NCBI RefSeq assembly: GCF_001667735.1
Contig: NZ_LZJN01000005.1
Span: 1-41,003 of the forward strand
DNA: 41,003 bases
Reading direction: 5' to 3'
Source of the DNA: Mycobacterium sp. E183
GTDB taxonomy: Bacteria > Actinomycetota > Actinomycetes > Mycobacteriales > Mycobacteriaceae
A program made the translations under genes and the position numbers. The notes under the pieces are model-generated. The model did not search any database. It was not told where the DNA came from and saw only the letters and a list, made by a program, of their open reading frames with translations. The stretch's first letter is position 1; each line of letters starts with the position of its first letter. Positions 16,737-30,474 of the stretch are shown piece by piece.

Positions 16737-18071
16737 ATGACAGAGCACCTGTGGCTGCACTTCGCCCGGCACGGCGCCGGCATCACGCCGCCCATCATCG
16801 TCCGCGGCGAGGGCGTGACCATCTTCGACGACCGGGGCAAAAGCTACCTCGACGCGCTGTCGGGGCTGTTCACCGTTCAGGTCGGCCACGGTCGCACCGA
16901 ACTCGCCGAGGTCGCCGCCCGGCAGGCGAGCATACTGGCGTACTTCCCGCTTTGGGGCTATGCCACCCCGACCGCAATCGAGCTCGCCGAGCGCCTCGCA
17001 GGCTATGCCCCGGGCGGGCTCAACCGGGTGTTCTTCACCACCGGCGGGACGGAGGCCGTGGAGACCGCGTGGAAACTGGCCAAGCAGTATTTCAAGCTGA
17101 CCGGCAAACCCGGTAAGCACAAGGTGATTTCGCGGTCGATCGCCTACCACGGCACCACCCAGGGAGCCCTGGCGATCACCGGCCTGCCCGCGTACAAGGC
17201 GCCCTTCGAACCCGTGACACCGGGTGGCTTCCGGGTGCCCAATACGAACTTCTACCGCGCGCCCGAGCCGTTTGCCAACGACCCTAAGGGCTTCGGGCGG
17301 TGGGCCGCCGACCGGATCGCGGAGGCCATCGAGTTCGAGGGCCCCGAGACCGTCGCCGCGGTGTTCCTGGAGCCGGTGCAGAACGCGGGCGGCGCCATTC
17401 CCCCTCCGCCGGGCTATTTCGAGCGGGTGCGCGAAATCTGCGACTCCTACGACGTGCTGCTGGTGTCCGACGAGGTGATCTGCGCGTTCGGCCGGATCGG
17501 GTCGATGTTCGCCTGCGACGACCTCGGTTACGTGCCCGACATGATCACTTGCGCCAAGGGCCTGACGTCGGGCTACTCGCCGCTGGGCGCGATGATCGCC
17601 GACGAGCGGCTGTTCGAACCGTTCAACGACGGCGCCACCGTCTTCCCGCACGGCTATACCTTTGGCGGACATCCGGTTTCGACGGCAGTGGGGCTGGCCA
17701 ACCTCGACATCTTCGAGCGTGAGGGCCTCAACGACCACGTCAGGAAGCACGCGTCGGCCTTCCGCGCCACGCTGGAGAAGCTCTACGACCTGCCCATCGT
17801 CGGCGACGTCCGCGGCGAGGGGTTCTTCTACGGCATCGAGCTGGTGAAGGACAAGGCGACCAAGGAAACGTTCAGCGCGCAAGAGTGCGAACGGGTGCTG
17901 CACGGCTTCGTGTCGCCGGCGCTCTTCGAGGCGGGCCTGTACTGCCGCGCCGACGATCGCGGCGATCCGGTGGTTCAGGTGGCGCCGCCGCTGATCAGCG
18001 GTCAGGCCGAATTCGACACCATCGAATCCATCCTGCGCGGCGTGCTCGGCGAGGTGCCTGGAAAGCTTTAG
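16737..18071 (+). CDS. Class III PLP-dependent aminotransferase
   Basis: This 444-residue protein is the counterpart of Rv3329. It is a fold-type I, class III transaminase (omega-amino acid / diamine group). TTGGTEAVETAWKLA at 101-115 binds the cofactor phosphate, SDEVI at 244-248 contains the pyridine-N-binding D245, and K274 in CAKGLTSGY forms the Schiff base. The substrate cannot be read; beta-alanine:pyruvate, putrescine and 4-aminobutyrate types all share this architecture. ATG at 16737 lies 10 nt after a TAGTCT box (16721-16726), so its leader is probably very short. Its TAG stop overlaps the TAA of the convergent small gene in the tetranucleotide TTAG at 18068-18071. Confidence 0.92.
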   Translation: MTEHLWLHFARHGAGITPPIIVRGEGVTIFDDRGKSYLDALSGLFTVQVGHGRTELAEVAARQASILAYFPLWGYATPTAIELAERLAGYAPGGLNRVFFTTGGTEAVETAWKLAKQYFKLTGKPGKHKVISRSIAYHGTTQGALAITGLPAYKAPFEPVTPGGFRVPNTNFYRAPEPFANDPKGFGRWAADRIAEAIEFEGPETVAAVFLEPVQNAGGAIPPPPGYFERVREICDSYDVLLVSDEVICAFGRIGSMFACDDLGYVPDMITCAKGLTSGYSPLGAMIADERLFEPFNDGATVFPHGYTFGGHPVSTAVGLANLDIFEREGLNDHVRKHASAFRATLEKLYDLPIVGDVRGEGFFYGIELVKDKATKETFSAQECERVLHGFVSPALFEAGLYCRADDRGDPVVQVAPPLISGQAEFDTIESILRGVLGEVPGKL

Positions 18072-18463
18072 ACGCGCTTCACCGCGTCGGCGGCGATCAG
18101 CACCTCACGCGAATGCGCGGCGTTCGGGTTGCTGACCATCCGCGACACCGCGTTGCACAGCCAGGTGAGCGCCTCGCGCAGGCCGGCGTCGGGCGTCGCG
18201 TCTCGATGGTGCTGCAGTTCGATCAGCACACTTTCCAGGCCGGAGCGCCGGACCTGCGACGCCTTCTCGACCTCCCTGAGCAGTTGTTGCAGCGACCGCG
18301 GAGCGTCGCTCTTGCGCCGCCGACGAAACGAGAATCGATCGTTGGGAATGTCTTGGCCCTCGCGGTTCGGCGGAAGATTCGGCGCCGCCACGGTGGCGGC
18401 ATGCTCAGCGTAGTGGCTCCCCCGCGTTGCCGCCGCCCGACGGCGTCGCAACTTCCGTCTCAC
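18068..18463 (-). CDS. Hypothetical basic protein, 131 aa
   Basis: I do not recognise this protein. The N-terminal 55 residues are Arg-rich and low in complexity. Residues about 57-131 look like a folded helical segment (LQQLLREVEKA, LREALTWLCNAVSRM), with a sensible hydrophobic pattern. It fills a gap that would otherwise be empty between the aminotransferase and dacB1, and its stop overlaps the aminotransferase stop exactly as in other convergent pairs in this window, which favours a real gene. The start is uncertain: GTG 18463 gives the longest form, and GTG in the HAATVAAP segment would remove 23 residues. Confidence 0.5.
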   Translation of the reverse strand: MRRKLRRRRAAATRGSHYAEHAATVAAPNLPPNREGQDIPNDRFSFRRRRKSDAPRSLQQLLREVEKASQVRRSGLESVLIELQHHRDATPDAGLREALTWLCNAVSRMVSNPNAAHSREVLIAADAVKRV

Positions 18464-18519
18464 CAGTCACAGCGCGGCTCCCTCGAATCGCGCCCGCGAT
18501 CGCCTAATGTGCACAGGCA

Positions 18520-19761
18520 ATGGACTTCCTACGCCCCGCGTCATGCCTGGCAGCGGCCCTTTTCGTGGCCGCCGCTCCGGTTGCCGTCGCCGCGCCGATC
18601 GCGAGTGCCGAGCCCGGCGCCGAGCCCAACGCCGCCACCGCCAACTGCCCCTTCAAGGTGAACACCCCGCCCGCGGTCGACTCGTCGGAGGTCCCGCAAG
18701 CCGGTGATCCGCCGATCCCGCTGGCCGTGCCGCCGAAGCCGGTTGGCGGCGAGGCGCTGAGCAGCTGCGGCATCGTCGCCGCGCCCGATACGCCACCGCT
18801 GCCGACCGACGTCTCCGCCGACGCGTGGCTGGTGGCGGACCTGGACAGCGGCGCGGTGGTCGCGGCCAAGGACCCGCACGGCCGGCACCGGCCCGCCAGC
18901 ATCATCAAGGTGCTGATCGCGATGGCGTCCATCAACGCGCTCAACCTGAACAAGTCGGTGCCCGGCACCGCCGACGACGCGGCCGCCGAGGGCACCAAGG
19001 TCGGCGTCGAGGAAGGCGGGGTCTTCACCGTCAACCAGTTGCTGCACGGCCTGCTGATGCACTCCGGGAACGACGCCGCGCACGCGCTGGCCATGCAGCT
19101 CGGCGGCATGCAGCAAGCCGTGGAGAAGATCAACGTGCTGGCCGCCAAGCTCGGCGGCAAGGACACCCGGGTGGCCACGCCGTCGGGGCTGGACGGGCCC
19201 GGCATGAGCACGTCGGCCTACGACATCGGCCTGTTCTACCGCTACGCCTGGCAGAACCCGACCTTCGCCGACATCGTCGCGACGCGGACGTTCGACTTCC
19301 CCGGCCACGGCGACCATCCCGGCTACGAACTGGAGAACGACAACCAGCTGCTCTACAAGTACCCGGGCGCCTTGGGCGGCAAGACCGGCTACACCGACGA
19401 CGCCGGCCAGACGTTCGTGGGCGCCGCCAACCACAACGGGCGACGCTTGATGGCGGTGTTGCTGCACGGGACGCGGGTGCCGATCGCCCCGTGGGAGCAG
19501 GCCGCGCACCTGCTGGACTACGGCTTCAGCACGCCACAGGGCACCCAGGTCGGCAACCTCATCGAACCCGACCCCTCGCTGGCGCCCGCCAAACGCGACA
19601 GCGCCGCCGACCGGCAGGCCAACGGCGCCGAGGCAGCCGGGCTGATTCCCTCCGCGGACGCGCTGCCGATCCGGGTGGGCGTCGCCGTCATCGGAACGAT
19701 CATCGTGTTCAGTCTGATCATGGTGGCGCGCGCGATGAACCGCCGGCCACAGCATCGTTGA
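18520..19761 (+). CDS. dacB1: D-alanyl-D-alanine carboxypeptidase DacB1
   Basis: This low-molecular-weight penicillin-binding protein trims the terminal D-Ala from peptidoglycan stem peptides in the periplasm. The 413 residues start with a signal peptide (about 1-30, ending near ASAEP) and a Pro-rich linker. The catalytic domain has all three motifs: SIIK (S127, K130), SGN (182-184) and KTG (288-290). A C-terminal membrane helix (about 385-402) anchors it. It matches Rv3330. The ATG at 18520 lies 9 nt after a TAATGT box (18505-18510), giving a nearly leaderless message. The small PH-like gene follows 32 nt later. Confidence 0.95.
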   Translation: MDFLRPASCLAAALFVAAAPVAVAAPIASAEPGAEPNAATANCPFKVNTPPAVDSSEVPQAGDPPIPLAVPPKPVGGEALSSCGIVAAPDTPPLPTDVSADAWLVADLDSGAVVAAKDPHGRHRPASIIKVLIAMASINALNLNKSVPGTADDAAAEGTKVGVEEGGVFTVNQLLHGLLMHSGNDAAHALAMQLGGMQQAVEKINVLAAKLGGKDTRVATPSGLDGPGMSTSAYDIGLFYRYAWQNPTFADIVATRTFDFPGHGDHPGYELENDNQLLYKYPGALGGKTGYTDDAGQTFVGAANHNGRRLMAVLLHGTRVPIAPWEQAAHLLDYGFSTPQGTQVGNLIEPDPSLAPAKRDSAADRQANGAEAAGLIPSADALPIRVGVAVIGTIIVFSLIMVARAMNRRPQHR

Positions 19762-19793
19762 CCGTAGAAGTTTGCTGTGGCACCGTCTTGCGG

Positions 19794-20132
19794 ATGAGCG
19801 AAGCCCTGTATGAGGACCCCGGCCTCCGGCTCGACGAGGACGGCATCACCATCCGGCGCTACTACTTCCCGTTTGCCAACCCGAAGCGCATCCCGTACGG
19901 CAGGATCCAGGGCGTCAAGGCCGAGCAGATGACGTGGAACAGCGGCAAAGGCCGGATCTGGGGCGCGGGCGACCCGCGGTACTGGTTCCCGCTGGACGTC
20001 CGCCGGGGCCGCAAGCGAACGCTTCTGGTGCTCCACCTCGGGCGCCGGGTGCGGCCGTGCATCAGCCCCGACGACCCCGAGCGTGTCATCGAGGTGCTGC
20101 GCGATCGGCTGCGGACTGCGAAGTCCCCATAG
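19794..20132 (+). CDS. Small PH-domain-like conserved protein
   Basis: This 112-residue soluble protein has alternating beta-strand patterns (GLRLDEDGITIRRYYF, RIPYGRIQGVKAEQ, TLLVLHLGRRVRPCISP) and a C-terminal helix (PERVIEVLRDRLR), the layout of a bacterial PH domain. It has no signal peptide or membrane segment. Function is unknown. It follows dacB1 on the same strand and may be co-transcribed with it. The ATG at 19794 gives the natural N-terminus; upstream extension is shadow frame of dacB1. Confidence 0.7.
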   Translation: MSEALYEDPGLRLDEDGITIRRYYFPFANPKRIPYGRIQGVKAEQMTWNSGKGRIWGAGDPRYWFPLDVRRGRKRTLLVLHLGRRVRPCISPDDPERVIEVLRDRLRTAKSP

Positions 20133-20185
20133 CGATTAGCTGACAGCGCCGACGGCGAGTGCGTCGATCCCGTCGGCGGCGACAC

Positions 20186-20191
20186 TAAACT
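20186..20191 (+). promoter_or_regulatory. -10 box of sugI, leaderless arrangement
   Basis: TAAACT fits TANNNT and lies 7 nt upstream of the sugI ATG at 20199, with no Shine-Dalgarno sequence between, so transcription probably starts at the start codon. No convincing -35 hexamer is visible. Confidence 0.4.
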
Positions 20192-20198
20192 CACCCAG

Positions 20199-21538
20199 AT
20201 GACCAACGCCCGGCGCGGCCTGGCGGTCGCGCTGACCGCCGCGAGCGTGGGCCTGATCTACGGCTACGACCTGTCCATCATCGCCGGCGCGCAGCTGTAC
20301 GTCACCGAGGACTTTGGGCTGTCCACGCGGCAACAAGAACTGCTGACGACGATGGTGGTGATCGGGCAGATCGCCGGGGCGCTCGGCGCGGGCGTGCTGG
20401 CGAACGCGATCGGGCGGAAGAAGTCGGTGGTGCTGCTCCTGGTCGCCTACGCGGTGTTCGCTCTGCTGGGCGCGCTGTCGGTGTCCCTGCCGATGCTGTT
20501 GACGGCCCGGCTCCTGTTGGGCCTGACGCTGGGCGTGGCGGTGGTGGTGGTGCCGGTGTACGTGGCGGAGTCCGCCCCGACCGCGGTGCGCGGCTCGCTG
20601 CTGACGGCCTACCAGCTTGCCATCGTCAGCGGGCTCATCGTCGGCTACCTGACCGGCTACCTGCTGGCCGGGTCGCACAGCTGGCGCTGGATGCTGGGAC
20701 TGGCCGCCGTGCCCGCCATCGTGTTGCTGCCGTTGCTGATTCGCGCGCCCGACACGGCGCGGTGGTACGTGCTCAAGGGCCGCCTCGAGGAGGCCCGCCG
20801 GGCGCTGCTGCGCGTGGAGCCCAACGCCCGCGTCGACGAGGAACTCGCCGAGATCGGCCGCGCGCTCGGCGAGGGCTCCTCCGGTCACAAGGGCGGCTGG
20901 TCGGAGATGCTGCGGCCGCCGTATTCGCGCGCCACCGCTTTCGTGATCACGCTCGGCTTTCTGATCCAGATCACCGGCATCAACGCGATCATCTATTACA
21001 GCCCGCGGATCTTCCAGGCCATGGGCTTCACCGGAAATTTCGCGCTGCTGGCGCTGCCGGCCCTGGTTCAGGTCGCCGGGCTGGCGGCCGTGGGCGCGTC
21101 GCTGCTGCTGGTCGACCGGCTGGGCCGGCGCCCAATCCTGTTGTCCGGCATCGCCATGATGATCGCCGCCGACGTCGTGCTGATGGCCGTGTTCGGGCGG
21201 GGCATCGGCGGCGCGGTCCTCGGATTCGCCGGCATCGTGCTGTTCATCTTCGGCTACACGATGGGCTTCGGCTCCCTGGGCTGGGTGTACGCCAGCGAGA
21301 GCTTCCCGTCCCGGCTGCGCTCCATCGGGTCGAGCACGATGCTGACCTCGAACCTGGTGGCCAACGCGATCGTCGCCGCCGTCTTCCTCACCATGCTCCA
21401 TTCCCTCGGCGGCGCGGGAACTTTCGCGGTGTTCGCGTCCCTGGCTGCGGTCGCGTTCGTCGTGGTCTACCGGTACGCGCCGGAGACCAAGGGCCGCCAA
21501 CTCGAGGAGATCCGCTACTTCTGGGAAAACGGCGGCCG

Positions 21539-21548
<10 letters not shown>
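20199..21548 (+). CDS. sugI: MFS sugar transporter SugI
   Basis: The 449-residue protein has twelve membrane helices and the hallmark motifs of the sugar-porter branch of the major facilitator superfamily. These are GRKK after helix 2, PVYVAESAPTAVRG after helix 4, QITGINAIIYYSP in helix 7 (sugar-binding), DRLGRRP after helix 8 and PETKGR after helix 12. It probably imports a monosaccharide by proton symport. It matches Rv3331. Its last 10 nt overlap the start of nagA, so the two are co-translated; this suggests, but does not prove, that an amino sugar is transported. Confidence 0.93.
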
Positions 21549-22656
<1,108 letters not shown>

Positions 22657-22660
<4 letters not shown>

Positions 22661-23685
22661 CGAAGCCGCCGGGTGATGCGGGAAAGGGCCAGCGCCCCAA
22701 CGGCTCCCATCGCCATCGCGGTCAACGTCTGGCGCGTGCCGATGCCGTCGTCGAGCTGCACACGGGGGGCGATGATCGCCGGCGCGGGAGGGGCGACGTG
22801 GCGGGTGCGCGGGTGACCGGAGGCCGTCGCCGCCCACGCCGTGCAGAAGAGCACCAGGTATGAGGTGACGTAGGCGAACACCATCAGACCCAGCACCGGG
22901 CCGAACGTCGCGCCCGCGGGGCTGCGCAGCACCGCCCGCAGGTACAGCGATCCCACCTGTTTGAAGATCTCGAACCCGACCGCCGCCATCAGCGCGGCCC
23001 GCATCGAATCGGTCAGGCTGACCTTCTCGCGCGGCAGCCGGGCGATCATCCAGGCGAACAACAACCACGACACCGCCGTCGAGATCACGATCGACAGCAG
23101 CCAGAAGAACCAGTCGAACACCACGAGTTGCGGTATGCCGAGCCATTTGAGCAACGCCGCCAACGGCGCGTCATGGCCAATGGTGGTCAGGCCGACGGTG
23201 GCCACGATCACCGCGAACGTCCCGAGCATGGCCAACAGATCGGAGAACTTGTTGTGGACGAAGCCGGGCGACTCGATGCGCTCGTCCCACCACATCTCCG
23301 TCAGCGCCTGCCGCAGATGCGATATCCAGCCCAGGCCCGCCCAGACGGCGGTGGCCAGGCCGATGACACCCACCGACGTGCGCGCGGCGATCGCGGAGTT
23401 CATCAGATCCAGCAGCTGGTCCCCCAGCGCGCCGGTGACCTGGGACCGGATATGGTCGTCGATCGTCTTCAGCAGCTCCGGGCGCCGGGCCAGGATGAAC
23501 CCGAAGGCCGCGAAACCCACCATCAGCAAAGGGAATAACGCGAAGATCGTGTAATAGGTGAGGCCGGCCGCGAAGAACCCCCCGTTGCGGTCGTCGAAGC
23601 GCTGGTAGGCGCGGATGACGTGGTCGAGCCAGCCGTGCCGGGCCCGCAACCGGTCGAGGATTCCGGGCTTTGCAGGTTCGGTCAT
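22657..23685 (-). CDS. YihY/BrkB-family membrane protein, copy 1
   Basis: This 342-residue inner-membrane protein of the YihY/virulence factor BrkB family has about six helices between residues 38 and 285, once misannotated as ribonuclease BN. Conserved blocks are AAGLTYYTIFALFPLLM, SPGATFGPVLGLMVFAYV-like helices near the end, and an extra C-terminal hydrophobic tail (about 315-335) that copy 2 lacks. Transport function is suspected in the family but unproven. It matches Rv3335c in position, next to trpS. Its start overlaps the stop of copy 2 as ATGA, so trpS - copy 2 - copy 1 form one coupled unit. Confidence 0.9.
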
Positions 23686-24668
23686 GAGGAGTTCTTACCC
23701 CGCGCCACCGCAGGGATCCCAGCTTGTGGCGGCGCGTCGGCGGCCGGCTGCACCCCCGGGGCGATGATCCCCGGCGGGTCTGCCTGCCGGGCGCGGGGGC
23801 CGTCCCACGCCGTCGCGGCCCAGGCGGTACTGAACAGCACCAAGAGCCAGGTGACGTACGCGAACGCCAACAAACCCAGCACCGGACCGAAGGTGGCCCC
23901 GGCGGCGCTGCGCAGCACGATCTTCAGGTAGAGCGATCCCAACAGCTTGAACAACTCGAACCCGGCGGCCGCAATCAAGCCGGCCTCCATCGACGTGACG
24001 ATGCCGACCGCCTCGCGCGGCAATCGCACGATCACCCAGCTGAACACCAGCCACGACACCGCGAACGCCGTCAGCACCGAAATAACTCGGAATACCCAGT
24101 GAAACACCGAAAGTTCCGGTATACCAAGCAATTTCAGCGCAGCTCGCATTGGCTTCTCGTGTCCCAGCGCGGACAGTCCCATGGTGATCACGACCACTAC
24201 CAACGTCCCCACCACGGCGGCCAGATCGGACAGTATCGTGCGGACGAAACCCACGGAGTCCACTGGGTGCTCCCATATTCGGCCCAGCGCCTCCCGGAGG
24301 CGATACATCCACGTTTGGCCCAGCCAGGCCGCGACTACCAACCCGATCACACCAACGGATGCACGGGCCGCGATCGCCGAATGGATCAGGTTGACCAGGT
24401 GCTGCCCCAACTCGGGGGACACCCAGGACCGGACGTGTTCGTCGATCGTGCCCAGTAGCTCAGGATGACGCGACAATCCGAAGCTACCCAGCGCGAAACC
24501 GACCATCAGCAAGGGAAATAACGCGATAAGCGTGTAGTAGGTGAGGCCGGCCGCAAGCAGGTTGCCACTGCAATCCCTGAAGTGAAAAAAGGCGCGGATG
24601 ACGTGGTCGAGCCAGCCGTGCCGGGCCCGCAGCCGACCGAGGAGGCCTGCCTTGGCCGGCTCGCTCAT
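23682..24668 (-). CDS. YihY/BrkB-family membrane protein, copy 2
   Basis: This 328-residue paralogue of the following gene has near-identical ends of conserved blocks: both begin with EPAK followed by a shared RLRARHGWLDHVIRA, and both contain AAGLTYYT, FPLLMVGFA, ATFGPVLGL and WAATA. The middle has diverged considerably, including the loop after helix 3, so the duplication is old or one copy evolves faster. It has the six helices of the family but a shorter C-terminus without the extra hydrophobic tail. It starts 7 nt after trpS ends and overlaps copy 1 by 4 nt. Its function is unknown. Confidence 0.9.
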   Translation of the reverse strand: MSEPAKAGLLGRLRARHGWLDHVIRAFFHFRDCSGNLLAAGLTYYTLIALFPLLMVGFALGSFGLSRHPELLGTIDEHVRSWVSPELGQHLVNLIHSAIAARASVGVIGLVVAAWLGQTWMYRLREALGRIWEHPVDSVGFVRTILSDLAAVVGTLVVVVITMGLSALGHEKPMRAALKLLGIPELSVFHWVFRVISVLTAFAVSWLVFSWVIVRLPREAVGIVTSMEAGLIAAAGFELFKLLGSLYLKIVLRSAAGATFGPVLGLLAFAYVTWLLVLFSTAWAATAWDGPRARQADPPGIIAPGVQPAADAPPQAGIPAVARGKNSS

Positions 24669-24675
24669 GGTGAAC

Positions 24676-25710
<1,035 letters not shown>

Positions 25711-25776
25711 TCACGCGGGTCTTGCCGGGCATGCGCCGCCGCCGAGTGCGCGGTGCCCGGCCGGCCGGGCGCTCGC

Positions 25777-25806
25777 TTGCGGTACCGGCGGTACCGCATT
25801 TAATGT
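25777..25806 (+). promoter_or_regulatory. Palindrome-overlapped, leaderless promoter of the hydrolase gene
   Basis: TTGCGG (25777-25782) and TAATGT (25801-25806) are separated by 18 nt and the latter lies 7 nt before the ATG at 25814, so the transcript should be leaderless; there is no Shine-Dalgarno sequence. A perfect inverted repeat fills the -35/spacer region: TGCGGTACC at 25778-25786 and its reverse complement at 25790-25798, separated by GGC. A regulator bound there would exclude RNA polymerase. The half-site motif GGCGGTA recurs next to the start codon (25808-25814). Confidence 0.5.
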
Positions 25807-25813
25807 CGGCGGT

Positions 25814-26683
25814 ATGGGGAGCAAGAGGATCAACAGCAACACGGGGACGCGGCCACCGATCCATCTCGGCTCGGGCGAGCCGGTCCTGCTGCTGCACCCG
25901 TTCCTGCTGTCCCAGGCGGTCTGGGAGGACGTCGCCCGGCGGCTGGCCGACACCGGACGGTACGAGGTGTTCGCCCCGACGATGGCCGGCCACAACGGCG
26001 GCCCCTCCGCGGGGACCTGGTTCCTGTCCTCGGCGGTCCTGGCCGACCACGTGGAACAGCAGATGGACGAGCTGGGCTGGGACACCGCCCACATCGTGGG
26101 CAACTCGCTGGGTGGCTGGGTCGCGTTCGAACTCGAGCGGCGCGGGCGAGCGCGCAGCGTCATGGGCATCGCCCCGGCCGGCGGGTGGACGCGTTGGAGC
26201 CCGGCGAAGTTCGAGGTGATCGCCAAGTTCATCCTGGGCATTCCGCTGCTGGTGCTGGCCTGGCTGTTCGGCCCGAAGGTGATGCGCCTGCCGTTCAGCC
26301 GCCAGCTGGCCACCTACGCGATCAGCGCGCGGCCCGACGGGGTCACCGACGAGCAGCTGCTCGGCTGCATCGACGACGTCGCCCACTGCCCCGCCTACTT
26401 CCAGCTGCTGGTCAAGTCGCTGCTGCTGCACGGCCTGCGGGAGCTGGCCGAGAACGCCGTCCCGGCGCACCTGGTGATCTGCGAAAAGGACCGGATCGTG
26501 CCCGCCCCCCGGTTCAGCAGGCATTTCACCACCCACCTGCCCGACGACCACCAGGTCACCGAGCTCGACGGCGTGGGGCACATCCCGATGTTCGAGGCGC
26601 CGGACCGCGTCGCCGGACTGGTCATCGCGTTCCTCGACGAGTGCAACGCGGCGAGCCGCGGCGCCAACCCGTCGGCTAGCTGA
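25814..26683 (+). CDS. Alpha/beta hydrolase (Rv3337/Rv3338-like, intact)
   Basis: This 289-residue alpha/beta-hydrolase-fold protein has no signal peptide. The oxyanion-hole strand [10 protein letters not shown] is followed by the nucleophile elbow GNSLGG (S98), a likely catalytic Asp in CEKDRIVP and His in GVGHIPM, so the triad is complete. A hydrophobic cap region (about 140-165) suggests a lipophilic substrate. It occupies the place of Rv3337 and Rv3338, which in M. tuberculosis are two shorter annotated genes; here the frame is continuous. It is divergent from trpS and converges on icd1 with an 8-nt overlap. Substrate unknown. Confidence 0.88.
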   Translation: MGSKRINSNTGTRPPIHLGSGEPVLLLHPFLLSQAVWEDVARRLADTGRYEVFAPTMAGHNGGPSAGTWFLSSAVLADHVEQQMDELGWDTAHIVGNSLGGWVAFELERRGRARSVMGIAPAGGWTRWSPAKFEVIAKFILGIPLLVLAWLFGPKVMRLPFSRQLATYAISARPDGVTDEQLLGCIDDVAHCPAYFQLLVKSLLLHGLRELAENAVPAHLVICEKDRIVPAPRFSRHFTTHLPDDHQVTELDGVGHIPMFEAPDRVAGLVIAFLDECNAASRGANPSAS

Positions 26684-27902
26684 CCAGCTTCTTTTCCAGG
26701 TTCTCGGCGATCGAGTTGAGGAACTCCTCGCTCTGCTGCCATTCCTGCTTGGGGCCGATGAGGATGGCCAGGTCCTTGGTCATCTTCCCGCTCTCGACCG
26801 TGGAGACCACCACGTCCTCGAGCGTCTGCGCGAACTCGATCACCTCGGGGGTGTCGTCCAGCTTGCCGCGGTGCGCCAGCCCACGCGTCCAGGCGAAGAT
26901 CGAGGCGATCGGGTTCGTCGAGGTCGGCTTGCCGGCCTGGTACTGGCGGAAGTGCCGGGTGACGGTGCCGTGCGCGGCCTCGGCCTCGACCGTCTTGCCG
27001 TCGGCGGTCATCAGCACCGACGTCATCAGCCCCAGTGAGCCGTAGCCCTGCGCGACGAGGTCGGACTGGACGTCGCCGTCGTAGTTCTTGCAGGCCCACA
27101 CGTACCCGCCCTCCCACTTGAGGCAGGCGGCCACCATGTCGTCGATCAGCCGGTGCTCGTAGGTCAGCCCCTCGGCCTCGAACTTGTCCTTGAACTCCTC
27201 GTCGTAGATGCGCTGGAACTCGTCCTTGAACATGCCGTCGTAGGCCTTGAGGATGGTGTTCTTCGTGGACAGGTACACCGGCCACTTGGCGTTCAGGCCG
27301 TACGAAAGGGAGGCGCGGGCGAAGTCGCGGACGGATTCCTTGAAGTTGTACATCCCCATCACGACGCCGCCGTCGTCGGGAATGGACACCACCTCGTGCA
27401 CCATCGGCTCGCTGCCGTCGGACGGCGTGAACGTGATCGACACGGTGCCGGGTTTGTCGACCTTGAAGTTGGTCGCCCGGTACTGGTCGCCGAACGCATG
27501 CCGGCCGATGACGATCGGCTTGGTCCAGCCGGGCACCAGGCGCGGCACGTTGGAGATCACGATGGGCTCGCGGAAGATGGTGCCGCCCAGGATGTTCCGG
27601 ATCGTGCCGTTGGGCGACAGCCACATCTTCTTCAGGTTGAACTCGGAGACACGGGCCTCGTCGGGGGTGATGGTCGCGCACTTGACGCCCACGCCGTGCC
27701 TCTTGATGGCGTACGCGGCGTCGATGGTCACCTGGTCGTTGGTGCGGTCGCGGTTCTCGATGCCGAGGTCGTAGTAGTCCAGGTTGATGTCCAGGTGCGG
27801 CAAGATAAGCAGGTCTTTGATGAACTTCCAGATGACGCGGGTCATCTCGTCACCATCGAGCTCTACAACCGGGCCCTTGACCTTGATCTTGTCGGTGGAC
27901 AT
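26676..27902 (-). CDS. icd1: Isocitrate dehydrogenase (NADP+), dimeric type
   Basis: Icd1 oxidatively decarboxylates isocitrate to 2-oxoglutarate in the TCA cycle. The 408-residue homodimeric, eukaryote-like NADP enzyme shows [14 protein letters not shown], the substrate-binding SPNGTIRN, the catalytic-metal YDGDVQSD, and [12 protein letters not shown] for NADP binding. It matches Rv3339c. ATG at 27902 has AGGGAG upstream. Icd2 lies 33 nt upstream on the same strand, so both isozymes may be made from one transcript. The last 8 nt overlap the end of the convergent hydrolase gene. Confidence 0.96.
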   Translation of the reverse strand: MSTDKIKVKGPVVELDGDEMTRVIWKFIKDLLILPHLDINLDYYDLGIENRDRTNDQVTIDAAYAIKRHGVGVKCATITPDEARVSEFNLKKMWLSPNGTIRNILGGTIFREPIVISNVPRLVPGWTKPIVIGRHAFGDQYRATNFKVDKPGTVSITFTPSDGSEPMVHEVVSIPDDGGVVMGMYNFKESVRDFARASLSYGLNAKWPVYLSTKNTILKAYDGMFKDEFQRIYDEEFKDKFEAEGLTYEHRLIDDMVAACLKWEGGYVWACKNYDGDVQSDLVAQGYGSLGLMTSVLMTADGKTVEAEAAHGTVTRHFRQYQAGKPTSTNPIASIFAWTRGLAHRGKLDDTPEVIEFAQTLEDVVVSTVESGKMTKDLAILIGPKQEWQQSEEFLNSIAENLEKKLVS

Positions 27903-27935
27903 CGGGTCAACTCCCTATCTAGCGGCCCTTGAAGC

Positions 27936-30173
<2,238 letters not shown>

Positions 30174-30264
30174 GGTCCTTCTTCCCGGCGTCAAAATCCT
30201 CGAATATTCGGTCAGATCTCTGGGGGGCTCAGCGTTCTTCCTGCCACGTTATCAAGGGCGTTTG

Positions 30265-30282
30265 GGCAGGTGTCGACCTGCC
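30265..30282. promoter_or_regulatory. Palindrome between icd2 and metY promoters
   Basis: A perfect inverted repeat, GGCAGGT (30265-30271) and ACCTGCC (30276-30282) with a GTCG spacer, sits between the divergent genes. It overlaps a possible minus-strand -35 for icd2 (TCGACA at 30271-30276, 19 nt from TAACGT at 30246-30251) and ends 1 nt before the candidate -35 of metY. It could serve both directions as an operator; the protein is unknown. Confidence 0.4.
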
Positions 30283-30283
30283 A

Positions 30284-30314
30284 TTGGCATCCGGTCGGCA
30301 CAGTAAGCTAATCT
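30284..30314 (+). promoter_or_regulatory. Candidate promoter of the met operon
   Basis: TTGGCA (30284-30289) and TAATCT (30309-30314) match five of six -35 positions and the TANNNT -10 consensus, with a long 19-nt spacer. The expected start point, about 30321, is exactly one base before the riboswitch begins at 30322, which supports the call. Confidence 0.45.
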
Positions 30315-30321
30315 TCGTATT

Positions 30322-30442
30322 GGTCATGAGCGCCAGCATCAAGCCCCGGCTTGCTGGCCGGCAACCCTCCAACCGCGGTGGGGTGCCCCGGGTGATGACC
30401 AGGTTGAGTAGCCAAGCACCGGCTATCCGGCAAGCGCGGGTC
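30322..30442 (+). promoter_or_regulatory. SAM-IV riboswitch aptamer
   Basis: The 121-nt element matches, almost base for base as I recall it, the SAM-IV aptamer described upstream of methionine genes in mycobacteria. P1 pairs GGTCAT (30322-30327) with ATGACC (30395-30400). The S-box-like core GGCAACCCTCC and the GC-rich hairpin before ATGACC are present. A pseudoknot can form between CCGCG (30373-30377) and CGCGG (30435-30439). It binds S-adenosylmethionine and reports methionine sufficiency to the metY operon that starts 40 nt downstream. Confidence 0.93.
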
Positions 30443-30474
30443 CGCCATGACGGGCCCCTGAGCCAGACAGGGGA
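30438..30474 (+). promoter_or_regulatory. Expression platform masking the metY ribosome site
   Basis: Two mutually exclusive hairpins can be drawn. In one, CCCCTG (30455-30460) pairs with CAGGGG (30468-30473), which buries the metY Shine-Dalgarno sequence AGGGGA (30469-30474). In the other, the 3' end of the aptamer, GGGTCCG (30438-30444), pairs with CGGGCCC (30451-30457) and frees it. Since bases 30438-30439 also belong to the SAM-dependent pseudoknot, SAM should favour the masked form. There is no terminator-like U-tract, so control is probably translational. Confidence 0.6.

Noticed and set aside
30447..30461. Four-codon upstream frame in the metY leader
   Set aside because: No ribosome site of its own, and its bases are fully explained by the hairpins of the riboswitch platform.
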